NCBI RefSeq assembly: GCF_037154075.1
Contig: NZ_JBANRJ010000001.1
Location: 3,467,501 to 3,531,500, forward strand
From: Sphingobium aromaticiconvertens
Lineage (GTDB): Bacteria > Pseudomonadota > Alphaproteobacteria > Sphingomonadales > Sphingomonadaceae
Direction: 5' to 3'
DNA length: 64,000 nucleotides
Part shown: positions 39,600-47,185 of the stretch, one piece after another
Position numbering within the stretch: the stretch's first letter is position 1
Layout of the letters: each line of letters starts with the position of its first letter
Translations under genes and position numbers: made by a program
Notes under the pieces: model-generated
What the model was told of the DNA's origin: nothing
Database searches by the model: none
The model's input: the letters and a program-made list of their open reading frames with translations, nothing else

Positions 39600-40988
39600 C
39601 TATCCGTCGCCTGGCAGCGTCAGAATGAAGCGCGCGCCTTGCCCCGGTACGCTTTCAACAGCAATATCGCCGCCCATCGCTCGCGCTAACTGACGAGAAA
39701 TATAGAGGCCAAGGCCACTTCCCCCCGCCTCGTCACGCCCCAGCCGCTCAAACTTATCGAATATCCGGTCCTGAGCATCCACGGCGATACCCGGCCCTTG
39801 ATCGGTAACGACCACCAGAGCCTGCGTATCACCGCGATCGACCCGAACCCAAACCTGCGATCCTTCGGGTGAATAGCGTACCGCATTGCCGATCAGGTTG
39901 ACCAATATCTGCAGGGTCCGCCGAAATTCGCCCACGGCGAGAACGGATTCCTCAGCGGTTGGCGCATCGATCGCGATCCGCCGGTCCATCGCCTTCACGC
40001 CCAGCAGGCCAGCCGCCCGCCGCGCGAGATCGGCTAGATCAACCTCTTCCGTCGCCACGGTGAAATCAGGCCTATCGATGGCCTGCAAGTCGGCAAGGTC
40101 GTCGACCAGCGCCAGAAGATGCCGCCCCGCAGCCGCAATGTCATGCGCATAGCCCGCATAGTCCGGGCGTAATGGCCCATCCCGTTGCGCGCTGATCGTG
40201 TCGGCATTGGCGATGATGCGCCCCAAAGGCTGGCGCAGCGACCGATCCAGTCGCCGGCCAAAAACCAGGCCATGCCCGGCGTCGAACGGCTCGGGCGTGC
40301 TGGCGCTGGCGTTCGTTTCCGTATCTACCTCTGCCGACACAGCCTTGCCGCGATAGCCCGACAGCCGCCCCGCCATGTCGAACAAAGGGAAACCGGATAG
40401 CAGGATGCTTGCACCCTTGTCATGCGCCAGGGTCGCGGGCTGCCCGCTGAAGGCGCTCCGCTGCGTGAAGGCCTGAAGAATTGGCAATTCGCCCTCGGCA
40501 TCGGGCGCCAGACGGAAATAGGCCGAAAAACGACTGCCTGCCTCTGGCGCTGGTATCGGCGGTGCGCCAGCCGCTCCCTCGCCATCGACCACCATCTCGA
40601 ATCGCAAATGCGTATCGATCTGCCAGCCCCATCCGTCCCCCGTCGCGGCCAAATCAATGCCTCGCGCGTCGTCGGCCACTGCCACAACTATGCTCGCCCG
40701 CTCGCGCCAGTCGATGATCGAAATCTCCACCGCACCGCCCTCCGGCTTTGCCTGGACCCACATATCGATATCGCGTGTACCGGTCGCCGCAACAATCGGA
40801 CGGGAAACCACGATTTCCAGCCGCGCCGCCAACCGGGCGATCGCCGCAAGCTGCGGCACCGCCAGCACCCCGTCCGCGACGCCGCCTGCCTCCGTCTGCA
40901 ACGCGGCAATCAACGCATCCGCGCTGAGCAGCCTGCCGTCCGCCGAAACGGTTGCTCGCAGAATCGGGGAAGGCGCGGCAAGGGGCAT
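39600..40988 (-). CDS. PleC/DivJ-like histidine kinase without the phospho-acceptor histidine
   Basis: A 462-residue cytoplasmic protein with no membrane span. Two PAS-like regions (about 10-75 and 165-225) lead to a DHp helix pair (about 243-305). The ATPase follows with its N box (NLIGNAVRYSPEG), G1 (DQGPGIA), F box (FDKFERLG) and G2 (GSGLGLYI). The DHp second helix (YAHDIAAAGRHLLALVDDL) is of the PleC/DivJ kind. The SHELRTPL motif reads DRSLRQPL, so R249 replaces the acceptor histidine. ATP could still bind. Phosphotransfer by the usual route cannot occur, and DivL is a known case of such a kinase-like regulator. The ATG overlaps the stop of the upstream gene (TGATG). Confidence 0.8.
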   Translation of the reverse strand: MPLAAPSPILRATVSADGRLLSADALIAALQTEAGGVADGVLAVPQLAAIARLAARLEIVVSRPIVAATGTRDIDMWVQAKPEGGAVEISIIDWRERASIVVAVADDARGIDLAATGDGWGWQIDTHLRFEMVVDGEGAAGAPPIPAPEAGSRFSAYFRLAPDAEGELPILQAFTQRSAFSGQPATLAHDKGASILLSGFPLFDMAGRLSGYRGKAVSAEVDTETNASASTPEPFDAGHGLVFGRRLDRSLRQPLGRIIANADTISAQRDGPLRPDYAGYAHDIAAAGRHLLALVDDLADLQAIDRPDFTVATEEVDLADLARRAAGLLGVKAMDRRIAIDAPTAEESVLAVGEFRRTLQILVNLIGNAVRYSPEGSQVWVRVDRGDTQALVVVTDQGPGIAVDAQDRIFDKFERLGRDEAGGSGLGLYISRQLARAMGGDIAVESVPGQGARFILTLPGDG

Positions 40989-42076
40989 CAGTCAGCCTTT
41001 GGCGTCAGCAGAGCCATTTTTGCACTTAATTCTTCTGGCGCACGCAACTCGGCGATGATCCCATCCGCCTGAGCGTCGTCCATGGCACCATAATCCGCCG
41101 CCAATGCCAGAATTCTCGCATCGCTCAGGGTCGGGCGCACGGGCCGCAACGCCAGCAGAAGATGTCGATAATCGGGCGCCGATCCCCCCAGCGTATGACA
41201 AATGGCGGCGACATGCCCGATCGGTCCAGCAACCAATGCCTGAGCCAACCGCCCAGTCTCGACGCGCAAATGCCGCGCCGCCAGGGCCGCGAACAGCAGA
41301 TGTCGGCGCGCCACCAGCGCTTGCCCCAACAGGTCCGGTGCATCGGCGCGCGCGCCCAGCCGCCAAACCAGCCGATCGGCAACCGCCAGAGCGCCCTGCC
41401 TTTCATCATGCCGGGCAAGCGCCGCACGGGCCGCTTCCTGCACCGCAGCCATCGCGACAGCACTGGGGACCAACCCGCTTCGCATCACCGCAGCCCCCAG
41501 CGCCGCAGCCGTCATCCATATAAGCTCGAAAAACTGCTCTGCGGGCACATCAGGGCGGATGGGCTGATCCTCCGCCCCCACCATCGCCCAGCGTCCTTCG
41601 GCCATTGCCAGTTCGATGGCCGCGTGCCGGATATCGGAATCAGGGTCGGAGGAAAAATGGATCGCCCCCCCCGCATCGTCCATATCCTCGCTAAGATCGG
41701 CATGCCCCACTTGCCGCAACAGCAGGGCAAGCCCCGCCCGCATCCGCATATGCGTCAGCAGCAGCGGACTGATCATGCCGGGATTGGAAAGCACTATTGG
41801 CCAGACAAGCGTGGGCGGCAAAGCGCCGAGCGCTGTCGCAATCCGCGCATCCTGCTCCAGCGTCAACCTCAGCCCCGTCTCAACAGCGCTTACGCACCCA
41901 CCAAGCTGGCGGCGCGTCTCGCTGACCAGCGCATCGGACCAGCTATCGCCCTGCCCGCCGAACAGGCGCGCCAGATCGATGGCATGGGCCATAGGCGCGG
42001 TCGATGCGCCGGCGATGATCGATGTCATCGGCCAGCCATCCGTCATTGCCGGACCGATAGGGAAAGGAGCGCTCAT
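40988..42076 (-). CDS. DUF2336-like all-helical protein
   Basis: A 362-residue, alanine-rich helical protein with repeated short helices resembling DUF2336. Residues about 90-160 read LPPTLVWPIVLSNPGMISP and DPDSDIRHAAIELAMAEG, the HEAT-like style of that family. No catalytic motif is visible. DUF2336 proteins are common in alphaproteobacteria and often stand near signalling genes, but I know no defined activity. The start at 42076 is one of several in-frame ATG codons and is uncertain. It is coupled to the kinase gene downstream. Confidence 0.6.
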   Translation of the reverse strand: MSAPFPIGPAMTDGWPMTSIIAGASTAPMAHAIDLARLFGGQGDSWSDALVSETRRQLGGCVSAVETGLRLTLEQDARIATALGALPPTLVWPIVLSNPGMISPLLLTHMRMRAGLALLLRQVGHADLSEDMDDAGGAIHFSSDPDSDIRHAAIELAMAEGRWAMVGAEDQPIRPDVPAEQFFELIWMTAAALGAAVMRSGLVPSAVAMAAVQEAARAALARHDERQGALAVADRLVWRLGARADAPDLLGQALVARRHLLFAALAARHLRVETGRLAQALVAGPIGHVAAICHTLGGSAPDYRHLLLALRPVRPTLSDARILALAADYGAMDDAQADGIIAELRAPEELSAKMALLTPKAD

Positions 42077-42138
42077 GACCGCGACCATAGTCGCACGTCC
42101 TTAATATGCCCTAAACCTCAATCGCCGGGCGAAAATCT

Positions 42139-43326
42139 TCAGGGAGCAGGTCGATGCAGCACGATCGCACCAAGGCTGACAATCGCCGCTAGCATCGCCA
42201 GCATCAACCCTTCGAGCAGGCTCCCCAATAGCCCAGCGACCAGCAGCAACAACGCAGCGCTGCCCGGAGTGAACAGCATCCACGGCCGCACCTGCCCTGT
42301 TCGCCCCCAACGGATCGCTACGGCCACAATGCCCAGTAGCAAAATGAGATACAGCGCTGAAAAACCCCCGTCGACCAGACCGATACCGATCAGAACAAGG
42401 GCTGGCACTGCAAAAGCGATAATTCCGACAGGCCGCACACGCAGCGCCATTTCCTCCAGCCGGTCCGCCGCCAGATGCAGGGTCAGACTCACGAGCAGCA
42501 GCAGCAGGCCGGTCGCCCGCCAGCCCAACTGGATCGGCACCAGGCCAACCGTCGCCAACGCGATCCCGGCAATACGTGTCTGCATTGCAGGCACCTGGCT
42601 CCGCATCAGCAGCGGCGCCAACATGGTCGCCATGCGGGACAATGCATAATGTTCGACACCGCCCTCCAGCACTTCGCCATCGCCGCCGGGACCACTGATG
42701 GCGGCGCGGGCGACCAGGTCCGCCTGCGGCTGCCCTTCGACCAGCGCCACCCGGCCTTCCATCAGATCTTCCTGCGGTATGGTGATCCGACGGGCGCCCG
42801 CCTGGACCGCCGCACGCACCAGCGTCAGTTCCAGATCCCAGTCGCCAATCATGTCGATCGTGCCGAACAGCAGGTCAGGCGTCACTCGCGCCAAACCGGC
42901 CCAACGCTGCCCGGCGTCGATGCGCTCGAACGGGGCGCTCGCCCGGCTGTCGTCGGCAACCAGCAACACATTACCGCCAGACTGCCCCGCATTCAACTGG
43001 CCAATGGCATCATAATAGGCCTGTCCCACAACCGCGCCGTCCGCCACCAGCAGCATGTCGCGGTCACGCGGCGCATCGCGCACCAGTGTCACCATGTCGC
43101 GGATCAAGGTCACGGCGATCCCGTCAGCACTCAGCCGGTCGATGGCCTGGCTCAGTTGCGGTGTGACCGCGCTAACCAGAATCAGGATCGCGCTCGCGCC
43201 CGCCCGGCTGGCTTGCCGCGCCTGATATTCCACCAGACTCTGGCCAGCGAAATGCAGATTGGCGCGCAATACCCCGCCCGCGTCGGCGGAAAGTTTGCTC
43301 GCGCTAAGGATGGCCGCGAAGGACAT
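42139..43326 (-). CDS. Membrane protein with a degenerate nucleotidyltransferase-like N-terminus
   Basis: A 395-residue protein. Residues 1-110 follow the strand-helix order of GT-A nucleotidyltransferases (MSFAAILSAS, then SLVEYQARQASRAGASAILILVS, then DMLLVADGAVV), but the AAGxGTR-type nucleotide loop is absent. Residues about 250-391 hold about six membrane helices; the second ends LHLAADRLEEMAL where CDP-alcohol phosphatidyltransferases carry their aspartate motif, which is not present here. The layout recalls nucleotidyltransferase/phosphatidyltransferase fusions, with both active sites apparently lost. The gene lies in the pseudo-kinase cluster. Function is unknown. Confidence 0.6.
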   Translation of the reverse strand: MSFAAILSASKLSADAGGVLRANLHFAGQSLVEYQARQASRAGASAILILVSAVTPQLSQAIDRLSADGIAVTLIRDMVTLVRDAPRDRDMLLVADGAVVGQAYYDAIGQLNAGQSGGNVLLVADDSRASAPFERIDAGQRWAGLARVTPDLLFGTIDMIGDWDLELTLVRAAVQAGARRITIPQEDLMEGRVALVEGQPQADLVARAAISGPGGDGEVLEGGVEHYALSRMATMLAPLLMRSQVPAMQTRIAGIALATVGLVPIQLGWRATGLLLLLVSLTLHLAADRLEEMALRVRPVGIIAFAVPALVLIGIGLVDGGFSALYLILLLGIVAVAIRWGRTGQVRPWMLFTPGSAALLLLVAGLLGSLLEGLMLAMLAAIVSLGAIVLHRPAP

Positions 43327-43340
43327 TATGTTATGGTGAC

Positions 43341-43359
43341 CCGATCATTATGTGATCGG
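43341..43359. promoter_or_regulatory. Perfect 7-bp inverted repeat upstream of the nucleotidyltransferase-like gene
   Basis: CCGATCA and TGATCGG flank TTATG in the 96-bp gap between the HPt-like gene and the next gene of the cluster, 15 bp before its ATG. It may be an operator, or a hairpin hiding the ribosome site. Confidence 0.4.
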
Positions 43360-43422
43360 CCTTTTCGCAAGCGTGAAGCCATCACGCAAGCATCGGTTGC
43401 GCATGCGAAGTCTGCGGTGAAA

Positions 43423-43725
43423 TCAGCCCTGTCCGAGCGCGGCCAGCGCCGCGCGCAGACGGCGTAGCATGATGGGGTCGCCGGGCGCGCTTGCCACCGC
43501 TTCATCGGCGAGCGCGATCAATCCATTGACCCCAAAACTCGCAGCCAGCCCTTTCAGCCGCCAGGCCGCCAATTCCCAGTTCGCGTCGCACCGCGCACGA
43601 CTCATCAGGTCGATCTGTCGGGCGGCGCTTTCCATGAAGGCTATGCGCAGGTCCGCGATCAGCACACTGTCTTCGCCAACAGCGGCAGCCAAGGCCGCGT
43701 TCAGAGCTCCGGGATCGTAGGACAT
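43423..43725 (-). CDS. HPt-like protein lacking the phospho-histidine
   Basis: The 100-residue helical protein matches a four-helix histidine phosphotransfer domain: FMESAARQIDLMSRA, then the central AAWRLKGLAASFGVNGLIALADEA, then a terminal helix. In HPt domains the centre reads A-H-x-L-K-G; here W55 takes the histidine's place. The protein should therefore not carry a phosphoryl group but could still bind receiver or kinase domains. It is the first gene of the cluster and diverges from the TipN-like gene by 79 bp. Confidence 0.72.
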   Translation of the reverse strand: MSYDPGALNAALAAAVGEDSVLIADLRIAFMESAARQIDLMSRARCDANWELAAWRLKGLAASFGVNGLIALADEAVASAPGDPIMLRRLRAALAALGQG

Positions 43726-43748
43726 TGCCTCAACTTATCGCACTTCTC

Positions 43749-43763
43749 TTAACTTTTGGTAAC
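43749..43763. promoter_or_regulatory. Possible CtrA-type half-site pair in the divergent promoter region
   Basis: TTAA, seven bases, then TAAC. The first half fits the CtrA consensus TTAA-N7-TTAA and the second deviates. It lies in the only intergenic region between the HPt-like gene and the TipN-like gene, where CtrA control would be sensible. Weak evidence. Confidence 0.3.
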
Positions 43764-43804
43764 AAGGCCATTTCGAGACCGGGAAAACCTGTTAGGATGT
43801 TTGC

Positions 43805-46105
43805 ATGACCGGGGGAAAAATAGTCGAATTCGGACGTCACCAAGACTCGCAACACGCTGGATCAGCGCGCGAGGAAGAGATTCTGCTGTTGGATCAGGCC
43901 GTATTGGAGATCACAGAGGCGGATGACGAAGCCCTCGATGGTGCGATGCGATCAATCCAGCGCACGCGGGTCACGCTGTCCGTCATCGGCCTCGCATGGG
44001 TCGCCTTTTGTGGCTGGGCGATGTATGGCGCAGGGCAGCCGCTGCCCGCGCCCACCGCCCTGCCCGCCATGGTCGCGACCCTGTTTGTCCCGCTGATCAT
44101 GCTGGCTGTCGCCTATCTCCTGCTCGTGCGCAACAGTCGCACCGAATCGGGCCGCTATCTCGACACCTCCCGCGCCCTGCGAGTCGAAGCCGACCTGCTG
44201 GAAGCACGGCTTGGCCGCATCACCGCGCAGCTCGCAACGGCGCGCCAGGCGATGCAGGATCAGGCAGCGGAACTTGATGATTATGGCTCGGTCGCCAGCG
44301 CCAATATGGAGGCGTCGGCCGAAATCATATCCGGACGCGCCACACTCACCGCGCAAAGCGCCGCCGCCGCGCAGCAGGCAGGTCTTGATCTTGCCGTCCG
44401 CATGGACGCCCTGATCCGCACCATGCCTGAACTGGAGGAGCGCGCGAGCCGTATGGCCGGGCAGCTCATGGACAATGGGCATGCCCTGTCCGAAAGAATC
44501 GACACGCTCGAATCGCGCCTCCATGCGTTGACCGAATTGTCGGATGAGGCCCGCTCCCGCACGCTTGCCGCGACCAAGAGCCTAACCAGTCAGCTTTCGC
44601 AGCTTCAGGAATCGACGCGCACGGCTTCCGATGAGGTCACGGGCCTCGCCGATCTTGCCGCCGGACGGATCGACATTGCGCTGAAGGGCGCGCGCACTGC
44701 GCTGGACGTGACCAGCACGGGGTTGCAAGCACAAGCTCAGGCACTTGAAGCACTGGTGGATCGTTCGCAGCAGGAACTGACCGCGGTCAGCAGCAACGCC
44801 GTCGCCTCACTCGCCGATACCGCCAACGATGTCGAAAATCGCCTGCACCAGATCAACGGCCTGATCGAAGGGCAGCAGGCGTTGGTTTCGGGACTCGGCG
44901 CCTCGCTCGACGATACGATCGGCGCGACCCAGGCGCGTTTTGCTGCGCTGGAGGGCGATGCGCTCGCCCGCAGCGAACGATTAACCACTGCGCTTGCCCA
45001 TCTAACGGCAGAAACCCAGCGGATCGACGGCGCGCTTGCCTCGGGCGGCGCCAACACCGAAAAGCTGATCGGCTGCACCGAAACCCTGCTGGTCGCGCTC
45101 GATTCCAGTGCGCGCGAACTGGATGAAACCTTCCCGAAGGCGCTCCGGCGCTTCGACGAGCGACTCGACCTGACCCGTGCGCTGCTGGACAGCACCGCGC
45201 CCGAGTTCGAGCGGCTGGAGGCGATTTCCGAGGCCCTGCTTGGCCGCACGCACGAATCCGAGGAATTGCTGCGCGGACAGGGCCGTCGCCTGACCGAATG
45301 GCTGGAAAGTACGCAGGGCGGGCTGGAAGCCAATCGCGAGAAGGTCGAGGATCTCCGACTTGCGCTGGACGCTGCCCACCAGGGAGCGACCCGGATTACC
45401 GATGGCGCCGGGCCATTGCTCATCACGGCCCTGCTGCGCGTCAAGGATACCGCCGATCAGGCTGCCGAGCGAGCACGCCAGGCGCTGGGCCGCGCCATTC
45501 CAGAGGCCGCTCAGGCCCTTTCCGACGCCAGCGAAGAAGCGATGCAGCGCGCCATCGGCGATCGCGTCACCGCCCAGATCGAACAGGTGGCCAAGGTCGC
45601 CGAGGAGGCGGTCAAGGCTGCGCACCAGGCTTCCGACCGCCTGATGCGCCAGTTGCTGACCATATCCGACACCAGCGCTACGATCGAACAGCGGATCGAG
45701 GAAGCCGAACGAGCATCGGAAGCACGCGACCGCGACAATTTCGCCCGCCGCTCAGCCCTGCTGATCGAATCGCTCAACAGCACCTCTATCGACGTGGCAA
45801 AGCTGATGTCGAACGACGTCACCGATGCCAGTTGGGCCGCCTATCTGAAGGGCGACAGAGGCGTCTTCACCCGTCGCGCCGTCAAGCTACTCGACGCTGG
45901 AGAATCACGCGAAATAGCGGCGCATTATGACGCAGATGCCGAATTCCGCGATCATGTGAACCGCTACATCCACGATTTCGAATCAATGTTGCGGATCATC
46001 CTCTCCGCCCGCGACGGCAACGCGCTTGGCGTCGCCATCCTGTCGTCGGACATGGGCAAACTCTATGTGGCGCTGGCGCAAGCCATAGAGCGGCTGCGGC
46101 AGTAA
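43805..46105 (+). CDS. TipN-like membrane-anchored coiled-coil protein
   Basis: The 766-residue protein has two N-terminal membrane helices (55-74 and 86-108) and then about 550 residues of coiled coil rich in A, L, E, Q and R with heptad spacing. The C-terminus is a conserved, less repetitive domain (ALLIESLNSTSIDVAKLMS ... WAAYLKGDRGVFTRRAVKLL ... LSSDMGKLYVALAQAIE). This architecture matches TipN, the Caulobacter birth-scar/new-pole marker that guides ParA and polarity. The C-terminal domain is the best support. It diverges from the HPt-like gene and is convergent with a DUF899 gene 15 bp away. TipN identity is inferred, not proven. Confidence 0.7.
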   Translation: MTGGKIVEFGRHQDSQHAGSAREEEILLLDQAVLEITEADDEALDGAMRSIQRTRVTLSVIGLAWVAFCGWAMYGAGQPLPAPTALPAMVATLFVPLIMLAVAYLLLVRNSRTESGRYLDTSRALRVEADLLEARLGRITAQLATARQAMQDQAAELDDYGSVASANMEASAEIISGRATLTAQSAAAAQQAGLDLAVRMDALIRTMPELEERASRMAGQLMDNGHALSERIDTLESRLHALTELSDEARSRTLAATKSLTSQLSQLQESTRTASDEVTGLADLAAGRIDIALKGARTALDVTSTGLQAQAQALEALVDRSQQELTAVSSNAVASLADTANDVENRLHQINGLIEGQQALVSGLGASLDDTIGATQARFAALEGDALARSERLTTALAHLTAETQRIDGALASGGANTEKLIGCTETLLVALDSSARELDETFPKALRRFDERLDLTRALLDSTAPEFERLEAISEALLGRTHESEELLRGQGRRLTEWLESTQGGLEANREKVEDLRLALDAAHQGATRITDGAGPLLITALLRVKDTADQAAERARQALGRAIPEAAQALSDASEEAMQRAIGDRVTAQIEQVAKVAEEAVKAAHQASDRLMRQLLTISDTSATIEQRIEEAERASEARDRDNFARRSALLIESLNSTSIDVAKLMSNDVTDASWAAYLKGDRGVFTRRAVKLLDAGESREIAAHYDADAEFRDHVNRYIHDFESMLRIILSARDGNALGVAILSSDMGKLYVALAQAIERLRQ

Positions 46106-46120
46106 CAACCGCCGACCGCG

Positions 46121-46840
46121 TCAATCATATTTGACCTTCGGAAAGAAATCGCTCCGTCCCTCCGGGGTCATGTCGAGCAGCCCCCATAGAGCATTGGTCA
46201 AGTCCCCTGATCTGTGATGCTGGCCGGCCTCACCGGGTACGAAGGACATTTCGCTGCCCCAAAAATGCCTGATCTTTCTGCCCTCGCGCCGAAAAACATT
46301 ATAGATCGTCTCGTCCCAATCCTGCCCATCCGGCACCCCATGTGCCTTGCGCATCGGAGCGGGCAACTTGGACGTGTCCCCAAAATAGTCCGCATCATAG
46401 CTGTTCCCGGCGGTTGAAACGAACCGCAGATGATCCCAACCACGCTCACTCGCCCAGGCGACCAGACGGGCGATAGGCGACTTGGCAACGATATAGAGGC
46501 TGGCCCGCTGCCCGATGTGCCGGGCCGCGCCTTCCATCGAATCCAGAAGATGCGTACATCCGGAACAGGGAGTATTCCGGTCAGGTCCGTACATGAAGCT
46601 ATAAAGAATGAGCGTATCATGGGCACCGAACAATGTGGACATCGGCACCAATTCGGGCCGGGCATTGTCGCCGATCCGTTCAAAGGGATAGTCTTGAGGT
46701 ATCTCGCCACCGGGTGGCAGAGTGCGGCGTTGCGCCGCGACCGCCTCGATCTGCGCCCTCAGCGCAATCTCCGCCTCTAGCAATGCATTGCGCGCGGCTC
46801 GATAGCCGTTCGTCTCGTTCGGGTAGGATAGATGCGCCAT
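46121..46840 (-). CDS. DUF899 family thioredoxin-like protein
   Basis: The 239-residue protein has a thioredoxin-like fold of the DUF899 type. It opens with an N-terminal helical segment (LLEAEIALRAQIEAVAAQRR). The core has FMYGPDRNTPCSGCTHLLDSM, where a CxxC pair sits at the helix start as in thioredoxins, followed by VAKSPIARLVAWASERGW and NVFRREG. No redox partner is nearby. Physiological role unknown. Confidence 0.8.
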   Translation of the reverse strand: MAHLSYPNETNGYRAARNALLEAEIALRAQIEAVAAQRRTLPPGGEIPQDYPFERIGDNARPELVPMSTLFGAHDTLILYSFMYGPDRNTPCSGCTHLLDSMEGAARHIGQRASLYIVAKSPIARLVAWASERGWDHLRFVSTAGNSYDADYFGDTSKLPAPMRKAHGVPDGQDWDETIYNVFRREGRKIRHFWGSEMSFVPGEAGQHHRSGDLTNALWGLLDMTPEGRSDFFPKVKYD

Positions 46841-46910
46841 ATGTCAGATCCTCCGGATAAAATCCGCCGGACGTCCAACGCGCGATTCCCTTGTCTGTTT
46901 CCCGCCGCTC

Positions 46911-47174
46911 TCAGCGTCCCAGTCGAATCAGGCTTTCCATAGTCACCCAACCTTCGACATAATTGGCGTAATAGAGGCCGAACAGCACCGCCGACAGAAT
47001 CGTCGCGCGGAGCGCCACTCGCCCCGGCCGGAAATTGCTGGGCGCGCTGTCCGCCTGCCCCTTGACCAGCACCTCACCGCTTTCATCCGGTGTCTGCAAG
47101 CCAAAAGGCAGGGCGATGAAAGCGCTGATCACCCAGAACAGCGCATAGATGGCAAAGATCGCAAACCAGTTCAT
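46911..47174 (-). CDS. DUF1467 family small membrane protein
   Basis: The 87-residue protein has two membrane spans (FAIFAIYALFWVISAFIALPFG and LRATILSAVLFGLYYANYV) with a polar linker. It ends the nuo-birA-coaX-rnj operon, 12 bp after rnj. DUF1467 proteins occur at this place in many alphaproteobacteria, but no function is established. Confidence 0.82.
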   Translation of the reverse strand: MNWFAIFAIYALFWVISAFIALPFGLQTPDESGEVLVKGQADSAPSNFRPGRVALRATILSAVLFGLYYANYVEGWVTMESLIRLGR

Positions 47175-47185
47175 GGGATCAGCGC

